Origin: Thinopyrum elongatum
Taxonomy: Eukaryota; Streptophyta; Magnoliopsida; Poales; Poaceae
Direction: 5' to 3'
Assembly (NCBI GenBank): GCA_011799875.1
Contig: CM022299.1
Location: forward strand, 33,686,755 to 33,750,754
Length of the DNA: 64,000 bases
Below the pieces are notes generated by a model. It ran no database searches. It had not been told where the DNA came from and saw only the letters and a program-made list of their open reading frames with translations. Positions 8,556 through 22,002 of this stretch are shown in pieces. The position numbers and the translations under genes were made by a program. How positions within the stretch are numbered: the first letter of the stretch is position 1; each line of letters opens with the position of its first letter.

Positions 8556-10193
8556 GCGAAAAAACCACGACACCGCCATAACCAACGAAAGGCCGGGTGG
8601 GCTTGGACATCTTTAAAGCGAAACTTGTAGAAATCACCAAATCATAATTCAGCCTTTCCCCAAACATAGTGCCAGATGTCAGTGTTAGAGGAGGAGGGGC
8701 ATGCCTACATAGTGAGAGCTTGGAGGTCACGCACTTCCTCAAGTGCTTGGGGCGACAGTGGGAGGTGGAAGGTTTCATGCAGTGTCGTGCGCTCCAAGAA
8801 ATCATTGACAGAAGCATCTTCGAGGGTGTTGTAGGAGAACGCATGCAGGTGGGAGTCTTCCAAAACTCCATCAAGCCAGAGATCTTTGCAAAATAGAGTT
8901 GTCGTGCAATCCACCACTTGAACTTTGGAAACCCCACGAAAAGCAGGAGTGAGCTTAAGGACATAGCGCCACCAAAAGGAGCCAATCGGGTCAGTGGCAT
9001 GAGGAACTTTGTTGACATAGTAGCTATTCCAGATTAGGTGAACCCACGGGATGTCCTTTTTTATTATAAAATTTATGCAAGAACTTCATGAGCAAGGCCT
9101 CATTTTGGATTTTCAGGTTAATCACACCAAGCCCTCCATGTTTTTTGGGTTTGCAAACCATGTCCCACACAACCAAGGAATTGCAGTTTTCACCTTGTTC
9201 AGTTTTCCTGTTCCAAAGGCATCTGCATTTGATCTTGTCGAGCATATCAACCAGTTTAGGGGGGTTTGATGGTGCACATGGCATAAATCAGAAGCGAGGT
9301 AACTGTTGCGTTTACCCATGACAACCTGCCACCATAGGACATCATGGCAATCATGGACATAAGACGCCTCTCTGTATGGCAAACCGAGGTAGGTGAAGGG
9401 CATTGTAACCACTGAGCAGCCAAAAATTTGAGCTAGGTACGAGGTAGAATCCCCGTCAAGGTTCATCGGGATTAGGGTCGACTTCTAAAAGTTGATTTTG
9501 AGACCAATGGAGGTTGCGCAGTCAGTGAGAATCCTTTTGACTAGCGTGACTTGACGTGGGCATGCAGGCAGGATTAAAATCGTGTCGCCAGCGTATTGGA
9601 TAATGGGGTAATCAGTCTGTCCTACGCAAGGGAATGGGAGTTGCAGATGACCTTGTCGGAAAGTGTCATTTATTGCTGCCTGGAGGAGATACGCTGCCAT
9701 GATGAAAATAAGGGGGGCTAAGGGATCCCATTGCCGTACTCCACTACGGCGGTGGAATTGCCAGTCTGTCACTCCATTCAAAAGCACTGAACAGCAATCG
9801 GAGGAGTAGAGAGCAGTGGTCCAAGAAAGCCATCTCCTGCTAAAGCCCATGTGTCGCATGATATTAATCATGGGGTCATGACTAATCATGTCGAAAGCCT
9901 TGGCAAAGTCCAGTTTGAGCAGGATGATTTCCTGTTTTGACATCTGACATTGGTGGATGTATTGGAATGTCCAAGCAAGGCAGTCCTATATAGTCCTCCC
10001 ACGAATGAATCCATATTTTGGTTGAGGTGAATCAGTTGCAATATAACACTTTACAGACGGTTAGCAAGCAGTTTGGCGTTCAACTTGAGGCAGCAATTTA
10101 GGAGGGTAATCGGTCGATAATCATTGACAGTCTCTGGGAAATTGACCTTGGGGATGAGTGTGATCAGGCCATAATTGATACTAGTTAGGTCAT
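8556..10193 (-). pseudogene. LINE segment 4: reverse transcriptase core and zf-RVT
   Basis: Read on the minus strand from 10193, it starts in the RT domain (GLITLIPKVNFPETVNDYRP), then FAKAFDMISHDP (about 9900), GVRQWDPLAPLIF (about 9725), YAGDT (9581-9595) where a catalytic YADDT is normal, and YLGLPY (about 9380). The zf-RVT region follows (about 9280-8556), with LWNRKTEQGE, GGLGVINL and DIWHYVWGK. Several frameshifts and stops break it. zf-RVT is cut off after a PAFRWLW motif near 8560 by the LTR fragment, so there is no 3' UTR or poly(A). LINE RT copies element RNA into DNA at the target site; this copy lost a catalytic Asp and cannot be active. Confidence 0.85.
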
Positions 10194-13100
10194 TGTAGTG
10201 CCCAAGATGCGATTCTATCCCAATCACGTGATGAATTCATGATTGGGGCACAACCGCATTTCGAGCGCATAGCAAGGTGGATATCAGTACAACATACCAT
10301 GTACTGAATAGATGAGAATACAAGATAAAGGCTTACACTCGCCACAAGCTACAACAGGAATACATGAATACATCAACACATAGCAATCATCATACAGAAG
10401 AGCAGGATCCGACTACAGATGAAAACAAACGAAAAAGAAGAATGACATCCACCCTACTAATCCCAGGCTCTCGACCCGGAACCTATCCCTTGAACGAAGT
10501 AGAAGTAGAAGAACTCCAAAACAAGCAAGCATCGCTCTCACGTCATAAGCATCGCATTACCTGTACCTGCAACTGCTGTTGTAGTAATCTGTGAGCCACG
10601 AGGACTCAGCAATCCCATTACCATGGGTATCAAGACTAACAAAGCTTAATGGGTATGGAAAGGATAAGTGGTGAGGTTGCAGCAAGCACTAAGCATTGTA
10701 TGGTGGCTAACTTACGAGTACAACAGTAAGAAGAGAAACTACGCATAACGGTTGCCAACTAGTATGATCAATAAGTGATCCCGAACTACTTATGAATCAA
10801 ACATAACATCACCGTGTTCTCTTCCCGAACTCACTCGGAAAGAGACAGTCACGGTTACACACGCGGTTGGCGTATTTTATTTCGGAGTTGGTGTCAAGTT
10901 CTCTACAATCGGATATTAAAAATTCCCATCTGCCACATAACCGCGGGCATGGCTCTCGAAAGTTTAAACCCTGCAGGGGTGTCCCAACTTAGTCCATCAC
11001 AAACTCTCATGATCAACGGAGGTAAATCCTCCTTCCGAAACAACCCTATCAAGCTCGGAATCCCGGTTCGCAAGACATTTCGACAATGGTAAAACAAGTC
11101 CAGTAAGACCTCCCAACGTGCCAACACCCTGATAGTAGTCACGCGTATCTTGTCTCAGGCCACGACGGATGAGCGAAGCTTATGGTTGACTGAGACCCAA
11201 GTTGCCAAGGGGGCGCCGCAAGGTGCTCTGTTTTGTACCAACACTCATGAGGAGCACTGGCCCGGGTTGTTGATTAATTATCCTCGGGGTTCGGAAAGTC
11301 CCTACGCAAGTTTTAGTTGTTATTAGGCAAATGGTAAAACCAAATTTGGGCCTTGCTGGAAGAGTTTTATTCAAAGTGAATTGTCAAGGGGGGCCCATAA
11401 ACCCCGACCGTGTTAGGAACGCAAAATCAAGGAACATAACACCGGTATGATGGAAACTAGGGCGGCAAGAGTGGAACAAAACACCAAGCAAAAGGCCGAG
11501 CCTTGCACCCTTTACCAAGTATATAGACGCATTAATTAAATAAGAGATATTGTGATATCCCATGATATCCATGTCCCAACATGGAACAACCTGCAACTGC
11601 ACCTGCAACTAGCAACGCTATAAGAGGGGCTGAGCAAAGCAGTAACATAGCCAAACAATGGTTTGCTGGGATGGTGAAAATGTTAGAGGCTTATCATGGC
11701 AATTTGGGAGGCTTGATAAACAAGTGGTAGGTAGCGCGACATAGCGATAGCAACGAGACAACTAGCAAAGCAAAGATAGTAGTGGTATCAAGGGTAATGA
11801 TCATCTTGCCTGAAATCCCACTAGGAAGAAGACCGAATCCATGAAGAAGACAAACGGGCGTAGTCGAACGAATCCTCACAATCGCGACGTAACCGGAACT
11901 ATCGAGAAGAAGCACAACCGGAAAGAAGCAAACAACATGGTAAATGCACAAGCATAATCATGGCATGATGCACAACCAAGTATGATGCATGTCCGGTTTA
12001 ATGAGTCATACCATGGCAAAGTGCAACAAACAATACTACAAAATAAGTGGAGCTCAATATGCAACGAGTTGCATATTGATGAAACACCACATTCGAATTA
12101 TTTAGTTCGCTCTCGTTTATGAACAAGACAAGATTAAATATTGGTTAACATGGCAAATAGTGAAGCATGAGTAAACTATTTATCTAGGCAAGTTTAAATG
12201 AGGTCGGAAACAGCAAACAACAATTCCGAAAAATCCCCATGTGCATATTTCAAATTTGGTACTGTTCTGCCCTATGCACAATTTTAAAGTTGTTAAACAT
12301 GCAAAGTAATGCCACCATGTTAATCTATGCATTTTCCTAGACCATTTACATATAAAGTTTATTTAATTCGGTGCTACGGTTATTTAGTTATGAAATGAAC
12401 CATTTTAACATGACATTTAGCAAATTAATTCAAACAACAAGTTTAAACATTTTTAACATGGATGAATGTTGGATATTGTGAAAGTACATGGAATTTCAAG
12501 CATTTTGCATATATAAAACATGTTAATCCGATGCACGATTATGAAGTTATTATATGCATGAACATGGAGGGTTTTTCTGCAAATCTGTAAATCCTGGATA
12601 ATTGCTAAAACCGCAACAGAGGAAGAAAATAATAATAATAAACACGCATCGGGCCTGAATCTGGATCGAACTGGGTTGCTCACCATGGCACTGGGGCCGG
12701 CTCGGAGCAGTGGCTGGGCCTTGGCGAAGGTGCGGTCAACGCGTGACTGAACCGAGCGATGCAGGTGCTCGTTCTCCTCGCACGAAACAGGGACGGGGTC
12801 AAAGCAGGGGAGGTCGCAGGCAGGCAGCGGCGATGCAAGGGAGCGGCGATGGCGAACTTGGCGCGCGAGGCGACCTCCGGTGATACGTGGAAGGTGGGGA
12901 TGGACGAGAGGGTGCGGGTCCGGCGGGTGGCACTGCCCGGAGGTCACCGGACGAAACAGGACGACGGCGGCGGCGCCATGGAGCTTGGGCGAGCTCCTGC
13001 TCGTTCCTGCGAAGGAGAGAGAGGGGGCCACCGTGAGAGAGAGAGAGAGGGAAAACCAGGAGGAGAGGTCGCAGGGTCGGCCTGGGGCTGCTGCTGCGGA

Positions 13101-13994
13101 CGGCTCGAGGAGAGGGCAGAGGAGGCCACGGGGTCCTGCTGGTGCTCGCCGGAGGCGAAGTTCGCTGGGGGCGGCGGGGTCGCGAGGTGGAGGAGCGCTC
13201 GGGCGCTGCTACTTCTTGGGGTGGGGCATTGGGCATCTCCAGCACGGGTGCTCGGGTAGAGGACCTCATGCTCCTGGATGAGGGGAGGCATAGGAGATCG
13301 GGCAGCTCGATCGGGAGACAGCCGGATTGGATTGGTCCGGAAGGGAAAATGAGGTGGAGCTCGGGCTGTGAGGTGGCCGGGACGGGTGTTGTTCGGGGAA
13401 GGAGGAGCTCGGGCAGTGGTTGTCGGGCATGGAATGGATCGATTGGAAGACGAGGAGGGAGGTGGTTGGCTGCGGGATTGGATCGGGATGAGATCCCACG
13501 GAAGACAGTGGCGGCGGCCGAGACGGGATGGATGGGACATCGCCCTAGATTTTAGGGTTGGTCTTGTATATATAGTGAGTGGGTTAGGTTAGGGTCCATT
13601 TGGTCCCTCCGATCGTAATTAGACGGTCTGAGATAGATAAGTTAGGAGAGTCCTACAAAGAACCGAAGATATTTTAGGGATGTTTGGGGATGATCCGGAC
13701 CCATCGGTCATGATTGCCCGGGTCGGGTTCAGGACAGCTTTCGGACCCGCGCGAGGGGTTTGATGAAAGAGAGGGGATTTGGTGAGCTCAGAGAAAAGAG
13801 CGGTCCAGTTGATCTGAGAGGAGGCCAACAGACAGAAAGAAGAAGCGGCAACTACGAGCGGATGCAAGTTTTGAAAAAAACCATGCGGATGCAATGCACA
13901 TGATGCCATGGTGAAATGCAACAAGCCAAATGAAACACACGGCAACAACGAAATAACTGGAAGGCTTCTGGAGTGTCGGTCTCGGGTCGTCACA
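10194..13994 (-). repeat. 3' LTR (complete) of the outer large-LTR element
   Basis: This 3801-bp LTR has TG...CA ends. Minus-strand transcription would start in the GC-rich zone (12700-13550) below a TATA box at 13566-13575. 10194-12600 is AT-rich and non-coding. The open frames on both strands in 12450-13550 are GC-composition effects and hold no domain. The first part on the minus strand (13994-13790) matches 26942-26735 closely. Confidence 0.75.
13566..13575 (-). promoter_or_regulatory. LTR TATA box (minus strand)
   Basis: Minus-strand CACTATATATACAAGACC is followed by a CT/GC-rich leader (CCCTAAAATCTAGGGCG). Its place, about 420 bp into the LTR and before the GC-rich block, suits the LTR promoter. 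Confidence 0.5.
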
Positions 13995-15528
13995 ACACTC
14001 CCCCACTTACAAGAGATCTCGTCCCGAGATCTAAGGATGGCACCGGAGAGAAGCGGAAGAGGAAGAGGCAAAACAAAGTTGCTTCTTGACAAACGAGTGA
14101 AACCACGAGCCTTGAGAGGTCGAACAAATTGAAAGAAAGAATACAATGGAGATGAACGAGATTGAAAACATCCCATTAGGAAGAGGAGCAAGGAATACAA
14201 CGAGAACCAAGAGCTCAAGGGACAAGATAGATTTTGAAAACACTTTGGTTAACCGAGATAGACAAGGAACAAGAATGAACGAATTTGGACAGCACTCCAG
14301 CTGAAAAGAGAGGCAAGAAATAGAACATGAACTTGACAAGATGGGATGATACTCGATGAGAGCAATAACACAATGCCTCCAGAACAAATGAAGAATAGAA
14401 TGAAAAGAACGAAGAAGAGAAAACCATCATCTCTCACAATTAAACTTGAGAGAGCATTCTTGAAGGGTTGAACAGAGTTGTTGAAAAAAAAACAACGAAA
14501 AGAATAAGCTTGTTATGGGCTTATGGAAAACATCTCAAAACTTGAGGTGAAATTCTGCCACTATCGAATGATTGATTAGTTGACAGGAGTGAAGAGATGC
14601 AAAACTCCACTTCAAAAAATAAGGGAAAATGAATTGCACTTCGGAATACAAGATGAAGATTGCTAGAGCTCCAACAAGAATCTTGAAGAACACTCTGAGA
14701 ATGAAAGAAATCCTTGATGAACCACCATGTTGAGCATTCGTGAAGAACTCTGGTACAAAATGATTCTAGAAAGAAATGAAGGTTGAAAAGAATAAGATTG
14801 AAGCCTTGCAATGATTGGATGGAGCTTCGCGATGATATAACCGAGAAAACTTGGAACTCCGGAAAAAGAAAGATGAAACAATTGAAACCGAGAATTTTGA
14901 TGAACCTCCGGAATAAGGAATTGAATTTACTCGAGGAAACAAGAATAAGTATTACGTTATGCTTATCCTTCATCAATTAAATTGATGACCCACAATGGAT
15001 TTGGCATACTACTCATTCTCATTAAAAAGGATTAAGGAGAGATATAGCGCAAACTTGGGAAAGTCTTCAACAAACCACCGGTAGGATTGGAAAGAAAGAA
15101 TGAAATGATACGATAATAAAGGAATAGGAATGTTGAATGAACCACCGTAATAATTGAAAATGGTTAAAGAAAAGAGAATGAATCACCGGTAAGAATTACA
15201 AAATGAATGAAAATACTTGAGGGAATTTGATACAAGAGAATGAAGAGATGGCAAGCAGACTAGAGAATACTTGAACGATACGCCGGAAGAATTAAGGAAT
15301 GAGAGCTGAACGTTGAGAACGAATAAATATTCTGAGATGATGGCCTTCATGGAATCAAAACAAGAACACTCCTGAAATGCTCCGGATTGGAAAGAAGAGA
15401 ATTTCCCACGATCGGAAACGATTATGAGGATGGCACGAAGCTAGAACCATGAATATTCAAGAGAACGGACCAAGATTTAGAGGAAAACTCTTCTTCGGTC
15501 TTCAACTGTTGAGAATGACGATGAGAAA
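13995..15528 (-). other. Non-coding interior of the outer element (left part), with PPT
   Basis: 13995-14010 (ACACTCCCCCACTTAC; minus GTAAGTGGGGGAGTGT) is the polypurine tract next to the 3' LTR, preceded on the minus strand by a CGGGACGAGAT motif. The rest is A/G-rich with loosely repeated GAATGAACCACCGG, CACCGGTAAGAATT and TTGAGAACAATGAA-like phrases. No frame resembles gag, protease, RT or integrase. It ends at AGAAA (15524-15528), the target duplication of the inner element. Confidence 0.6.
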
Positions 15529-18500
15529 TGTGACGCCCCCGGCTTAATCGTGCACTAATCATACACGCAAATGCACACGATCAAGCCTAAGGACTCACTT
15601 GAAGATATCACAACACAACTCTAAAACATAAACCAAGACATACAAGCTTTATATTACAAGCCATGGCCTCGAGGGCTCGAATACATAAGCTTGAAGTCAT
15701 ACAAGCATCAGTGGAAGCATCAGATATCTGAGTACAGACATAAGTTAACAGAGGAGCCTTAAGAAAGGCGGCGCAAAATAAAAGCTACGATCGAAAGGCG
15801 CAGGCCTCCTGCCTGGGACCCTTCGATCCTACTCCTGGACGTCGACCAGCTTGTAGAAGTAACCACTCTCAAGGTGGTAGTAGTAGTCGTCGGCGGGGCA
15901 GCTGTCTCAGGGGCTCCGTCATCTGGTTGCATCAAATGGATATGGGGGGAAAAAGAAAGCAAAGAAACCGTGAGTACTCATCCGAAGTACTCAGCAAGCA
16001 AGGATCTACACTACATATGCAACATTATCAAAGAAAGGCTGTATATGTGGAATGGGCTACGGAAATGCCAGAGTAGAGAGAAGGCCTAGTCCTATCGAAG
16101 ACTAGCATCTTCAGCGGTCTTGCAGCAAAAGAAGAGAGTAGATCAGTACAATATGTAATAGTTGTTGTGTCAAGTAACAGCCTCGCCCAGAGATCCTTCT
16201 TCGACTCCCTGCGAGAAAGCGATCCTGGAGCCACATATCCAAGTATCATCTCAAGTTCTAGTTGTATCGATCGGGATACAACTTCGAGTGTCCTTTACCG
16301 TAGGACCGGCTATCGATAGATGTTTTCTTCCCTGCAGGGGTGCACCAACTTACCCACCATGCTCGCTTAACTCCGGCCGGACACACTTTCCTGGGTCATG
16401 CCCGGCCTCGGCCAAACGATACACCGCAACCCTACCTACAGCTCAGCAGAGAGGTCCCTGTTGGTCTACCTCCTAAGCGCTCAGGGGTTTTGGGCCATCG
16501 CCCTGTGCACTCCGGGTCGTTGCGAGCAGGGCGAACCAGGCTCCACCACTACAGGATGGTGCCGGCCCAGCCCGGCCGCCAGGCTGAACTGGACGTCTGA
16601 CAGAGCTTTTGGCTGATGCTACGATGCAGAGTGCCCATAACTCTTCCCACGTGATGGTTCGTGCTATCCGGCCGAAGGCCGGCTCGAATCAAATATCCAA
16701 ATCATTAGTGGATTAGGGGCTTGCGGTAACAAGCAGAGACTCACGATCGATATGACCTCATCGTCCCGTCCCGAGGACTTGCTGCAAGGGCTAAGATTGC
16801 CCGGTCGTGCCTCATAAATATCTCACGGGTAACTCCCCATCATTCGCGGGTACCCCTCAGGGTCGACCCGCTTTTCCAAGTATCAGTTGTAAAGTCCAAG
16901 TATCTGTGTGTCCATAACATCTAAAGAATCCGAGGTATCACCCTTATTGGATTCCTACTCGATGTATCCGTCAAGGTGAACTCGGAGGAATCACCCTCGA
17001 TGGGTTCACACTTGAGGGGTTGCACAACAGCGTCATTATCGGAAGTGGTGAAGAAGGAATCACCCTCGAGGACCACGACCGAATAGCTACTCTACAGAGT
17101 TAACATCAGTAGTGCTAAACGAGGTATCACCCTCGGCACTCGATAGTAATGCTGCAGTGTCATACAACTATGGGGGGTGTTGTGCAGTGCCTGGTCTTCA
17201 AAGTTTTAAAGATTTTCAGAAATTTTCTGGATTCAGTAATAATTCAAGTTGACCAAGTCAACTTGACTGGTCAAATGGGCAGGGTGTGGCCCACATGTCA
17301 TAGGCAGCAAAGAAACTATTATTGTTAATTAGATTACTTAGCATGGGGTCCACTTGCCATTTGCTAATGGTGTAAATTAGTACTAAACTAATACTACCTA
17401 GTCTAATTAAACAAGGGCCGGCCATTACTGGACACAACCCAGCCGGCCACACACACGGCCATGTACAGGGCCTTGGCGCCCATGGCCAAGAGCGGTAGTA
17501 GCAAATGGCAGCAGTAGCTAGTAGCAAGCAGAGCAGCGCGCTGCTAGCAGCAGAGCAAAGCAGTAACGGCAATCAGCAGTAGCAAGTAGCAGCAGTAGCA
17601 AAGCAGCGGCGGCGGAAGCATCAGCAGCAAGCAAAAGCAGCTGCAGTAGCCGAGCAGTAGTGCACAAGCAAGCAGAGCGCAGCAGCAGGCACGCGGGCGT
17701 GGGTGCGCGCGCACGCGTAGGGCACGTACAGTACGGGTGCAGCCATCGACGAGCACAAGGCGGCGGCTACGGCCACGGATCGAAAGGGGAAAGTAGGGGA
17801 ATCGGAGGAGGGGCTCACCATGGAGCTCGCGGACGTGGTCAGGAGGTCGGGGGCGGCCCAGTGCAGCAGCAACCGGCGACGGACGTCGGTGACCGTGGGT
17901 GAAGATGAGGACCATGGCGAGGTAGATGTGTCGATCCCGGTGATGCAGTGCGGCCCGACTCGATTCAGAGCACGTAGGCGAAGGAGACGAGGACGGGGAG
18001 GCTCCTCGACATGATCTCCGGCAACGGGGAGGTCGGTGGCCTCGGCGACGAAGCGGGCCATGGCGATGGAGCCTCGGGTGTGTGCGCGGTAGAGGGAAAC
18101 GACATGAGGGAGAGGGAGGAAAAACTAGGGTTCGGCCGCGGGGGTTCGCAGATGGCGTCTTAAGGGCATCGGGGAGGCGCCCGATGGCCGGGACGTGGCC
18201 AGGCGCGGCCACGGCCATGGGATGCCTGCCACGGCTCCCCCTGCCTCCCTGTAGCACTAGGTTCGAGAGGCTGCGGGTGGACTGGGCCAGCCTCTATTGC
18301 TAATTGGCCAAGTGCTCAATAGCACCTTCAATTTTTCCTTCTCTTATATTTTCTGTTTTCTAATTTGCTCTCAGTTTTGTATTTTCTTTTCGCTCCAAAT
18401 AAATTTTGTTACGTAAGAAACTTGTCTCATAAATACGTTGTAATATTGTGGAGCTATCCACAGGGTTTTGGATTCTTTTTAAAGGCTTTACTTTCAGTTT

Positions 18501-18778
18501 GAATTTAGATGGGCCACTAAGTGTTGTTTGCTCAAATAAAAAATAGATAAGGGCAATTTTGAAGTTTCAAAAGATGATGGTTCCAACATGAAAATTGATC
18601 AGTGCAATTTATACTAAAGTTTGAACATTTTTAGTTTTATAGTTTGAAGAAATAAATTTTTGACTTGACTTTTAAATTTGATTTTGATTTTTACCAAGTG
18701 GCCATTTAACTTAGCAAATCATGGTCAGATGGCATCATTAGGGGGAGATTACTGTAGCATGGTTCTCGGGGTGTTACA
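15529..18778 (-). repeat. 3' LTR of the nested element (652-bp deletion)
   Basis: This LTR is 3250 bp against 3932 bp for its partner. Compared with 22003-25934, the stretch corresponding to 23683-24334 is absent at 17200. The junction lies at TTCAA, which flanks the missing piece in the other copy. Elsewhere the two LTRs are closely similar. It includes the GC-rich antisense-open zone 17540-18260, which is composition-driven. Confidence 0.8.
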
Positions 18779-21700
18779 AATCTCCTCCACTACAAGAAAT
18801 CTCGTCCCAAGATTTTAGAGGTGAAGTTAAGGGGAAAGAATCGGTTACGAAATTCTAGCGGGTGTTCTTGGTCTAGGTTGCTCTTCTCGACGAGGTCGAT
18901 CCATTACGTTGATGTCTTCATTTCTCAGCTTTCAATCATCATGATGAAGTCGTCATCCTTTCTTCGGAGTTTTCATCGTACTTACGAAAAGGTAAGGGGC
19001 AGCTCGACAGCGATAGGATGATATAAGGGGTAATCATATGAGATTATCCCATGAATAAACTCATGAGTATCTCTCGAGTTGAACAAATGAAACACATCGA
19101 GAGCAAGAAGGTACAATAAGAAGTTTCAAGCAGATAGACAATCGTCCGATGTGTGAAACAGAGTGTGAAAAGGGGTTCAGAGCAACAAGAATAAGTATTG
19201 TGTCTGAAACCAGAATAGATCATTAGGAATGTGGCTCGTGATTTACATATGAAGCCAAGCATGAGGAATAACTCTAGAAACAGGGTTGTACAGGAGAGTC
19301 AAGTTTCGATCATGTGGAACTGTGGGTTATGGGCCCACCATGTGGGTTAAAAAAATAGGAAGGGCGATGTCATCTTGCACGATCATGATAGCAGTGCATG
19401 TCAGAGAATAGACTGTCAGTTATGTCGGCAACAACATCGGTACCAAGGGCGAGGGACGAAGAGAACCATTTTCCTGCTCGTTAAGATGAGGCGGACCAAT
19501 AGGCAAAGTTCTCGTCCATCGGTTGTTACCGGAATGTCATCAACATTAGTAACAGGGTCGTACTGACCGAATTGTACCTCGATGTGTTTTTCTAAGCAGG
19601 GAATTATTTCTGCTTATATCATATAGATTACAAGAAAGGTTAAACAAACCAATGGAAAGGAAACGAAATTTTCAGAGTAAACAAACCAATGGAAAGGAAA
19701 AATGTGTCTATTCATAAGAATTTGGAGTATATCCTTTCCAAGGAAAAGCAAAACATGATATACCTGACAAAACAACAAGTACATCACCGTTTGGATAAAG
19801 AGGCAAGGGAATTCATGATTTTATCCATACAACGGTGTTTGGATAATAGAGCAAGAAACATTTAGCGTTACGCTTCCAATGTTCTTATTGATGTTCGGGA
19901 TACCATAGTCATGCTTCGAGGTAGCATTGGTATGGTGTTTCAAGTAAAAGGTTGAATCTGAAGAGCACAAGAGTTACAAAGGAACAGTTACAAAAATAGT
20001 AGGGAACTCAATGTCAGAGCAAAACATGACCAAGTCTGCGTTGGTAGGAAGACAAGGATGGTGTCGATGACAACACAAATCATCGAGGGTCAAGGATGGT
20101 ATTTTGCATCATGAATTCGATTGATATCTTAGAACAAGGCTGTATATTGAGGGAGATCACGACAAGTTTTGTTGAGAAAATCTATGAAGATGCAATTGAA
20201 CAATGACGGCATCCGGCAAAAGGAATGATGAAGCGAAAGGTTATTGAAACCACGGATACGACACAAGCTCAAAATCACGCTTGTTGTTCGAGGTGAAATG
20301 ATAAGATGAGGAAGATTAACGTAAGCTTCGATCATCATCGGAAGTTGCTCCGGGCATAAGGACCAGGTAGCACAATTAAAATTAGCATGATAATGATATA
20401 GCAGATCAGGCTAGGAAGGATGTGATGGAGTATCATTCCAATAAGAATTCACAGGAGGTAGTGCAATGACATAATATCCTTGAGATGACATAGGGCAATA
20501 CCTGAAGGTAGATCAGAATAGAGGTTGGACAGGTGAAATGATCTGCAGAAGACAAGTATTTTAACTTGTCCGGAAAAAGGAATCAAGGAGAAAATATGGT
20601 CGGAACCACGATTGCAAAGGATCAATTCACAGATACAAGATGAACTTGTATATCAAGAGGATAATTATTTTTACGAGCAGCTTCCATGATAAGTTCTACA
20701 TCGGGTCCATGGGCAGGAACACAATGGTTCAAGGTCGACTCCCACTTCTTCAATGTATTACCTTTCATTTACTCCTCGTTTTTGAAGAAATTGTAGTGCG
20801 GAAGATTTATCTGCCGAAGTACCAGAAGAGTATGACTCGCATAACTTTCGAGTTCACACGGATTAGGGAAAACATAGGTTCAACCCATTGGGGCATGTTA
20901 GGAACATATACCATGAACTTCAGGAGTAAATAACTCAAGCTCGAGAGTAGAGCAAGGTTGACAAGGCAGAGAATACAATTTACCAAAGGCAATATGTATC
21001 ATGGGAAGGGTGCATAAAATTTTGAATATGAAGGACACTGCCGGATAAAAATCCAACAAAGGATTCAGCGGTCCTCAATGGATCTGATGTTAGTATCAGT
21101 TCTCAATCAGAAGAAGGAAAGAATGCAAAGGCATTAGATTATAGAAACAGCCGAATAATTCGGCGTTCAAGTTGAAGGGAACTAGAGGGACAATCAATTG
21201 CAACATGATTGGCCGAGATCCAACTCGTGTCCAAAATGACGTCTGAGCCGGTAGGACAAATTCTGGGAAAGAACTGATGATTGCGAGTATTCACACACAG
21301 GTTGAATCTATGAGGACAGAATGATAGTGACAAGGGATATCAACAATGATTATTTGTCATATGGAACTATCCATAATGCAAGCAGGCAAGAATTTTCAAG
21401 AGCAATAGGGTGCAGAGGATTTTCGAAAGATTGATTAACAATAGGAAGAATGTTGCGAAGCACATGATCAACTAGGGATGCATGAATCCCTGATAAGTGT
21501 GAGGAATTATCCGCAGTGCGAAAGAAGCTGCACGGTGGTAGGCTCAAAGGATTCCCGGATTAACGAGGGGTATTATGGGGTATCTCGCACATAAAGGAGT
21601 AACTGGGAATGAAGGTACAAACGACAAGGATGGTTAGTTGTCCACGGGGGTTTGTCGGTGATCAGGAACTGCAAAGCAGTGGCACAGGGTCTCGATTAAC

Positions 21701-22002
21701 GTTGAGTATCTTCAGAATCTTCTGATGAAGAAGACGATCATTTGTAGTGAAGGGGCTCTCCGGGAGGAAGTGGTTACGAGATCCTAATGCCAGAGTTAGC
21801 AAAATCATTTAACCCGAATAGAACAGAGAACAGAGTCCTAGAGTAAAGAAGAGGAATAAAGGATCCTAATACCACCCAATTGGCGACATGGGCCCGTAAG
21901 CCACACAGCCATGTTAGTAAAACAGTTTTCATTGACTAGACTCAACTTCGGCCAAGGAGTTGGAAGGGGGGTTCCTACAGGCAGTCGGCTTTGATACCAA
22001 CC
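18779..22002 (-). other. Non-coding interior of the nested element, with PPT
   Basis: 18779-18793 (AATCTCCTCCACTAC) is the minus-strand polypurine tract GTAGTGGAGGAGATT beside the 3' LTR, with CTTGGGACGAGATTTC just before it. The 3.2 kb that follow have no frame above about 100 codons and no retroelement motif on either strand. The composition is even (AAGG/ATCG phrases). The primer-binding site sits at the far end. Confidence 0.65.
21987..21999 (-). other. Primer-binding site, tRNA-iMet type
   Basis: Minus-strand TGGTATCAAAGCC begins four bases inside the 5' LTR boundary at 22003. It matches the 3' end complement of initiator tRNA-Met (TGGTATCAGAGC) with one change. This fixes the orientation of the nested element. 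Confidence 0.8.

Noticed and set aside
12453..13540. Several 130-200 codon frames on both strands in the outer LTR
   Set aside because: All overlap in a GC-rich LTR leader, are Ser/Pro/Arg or Gly/Arg-rich, and have no recognisable motif.
17544..18257. 237-codon minus frame and its copy at 24651-25374
   Set aside because: These are the paired LTRs of the nested element. Low-complexity Ala/Leu/Arg protein with indels between the copies; not conserved as protein.
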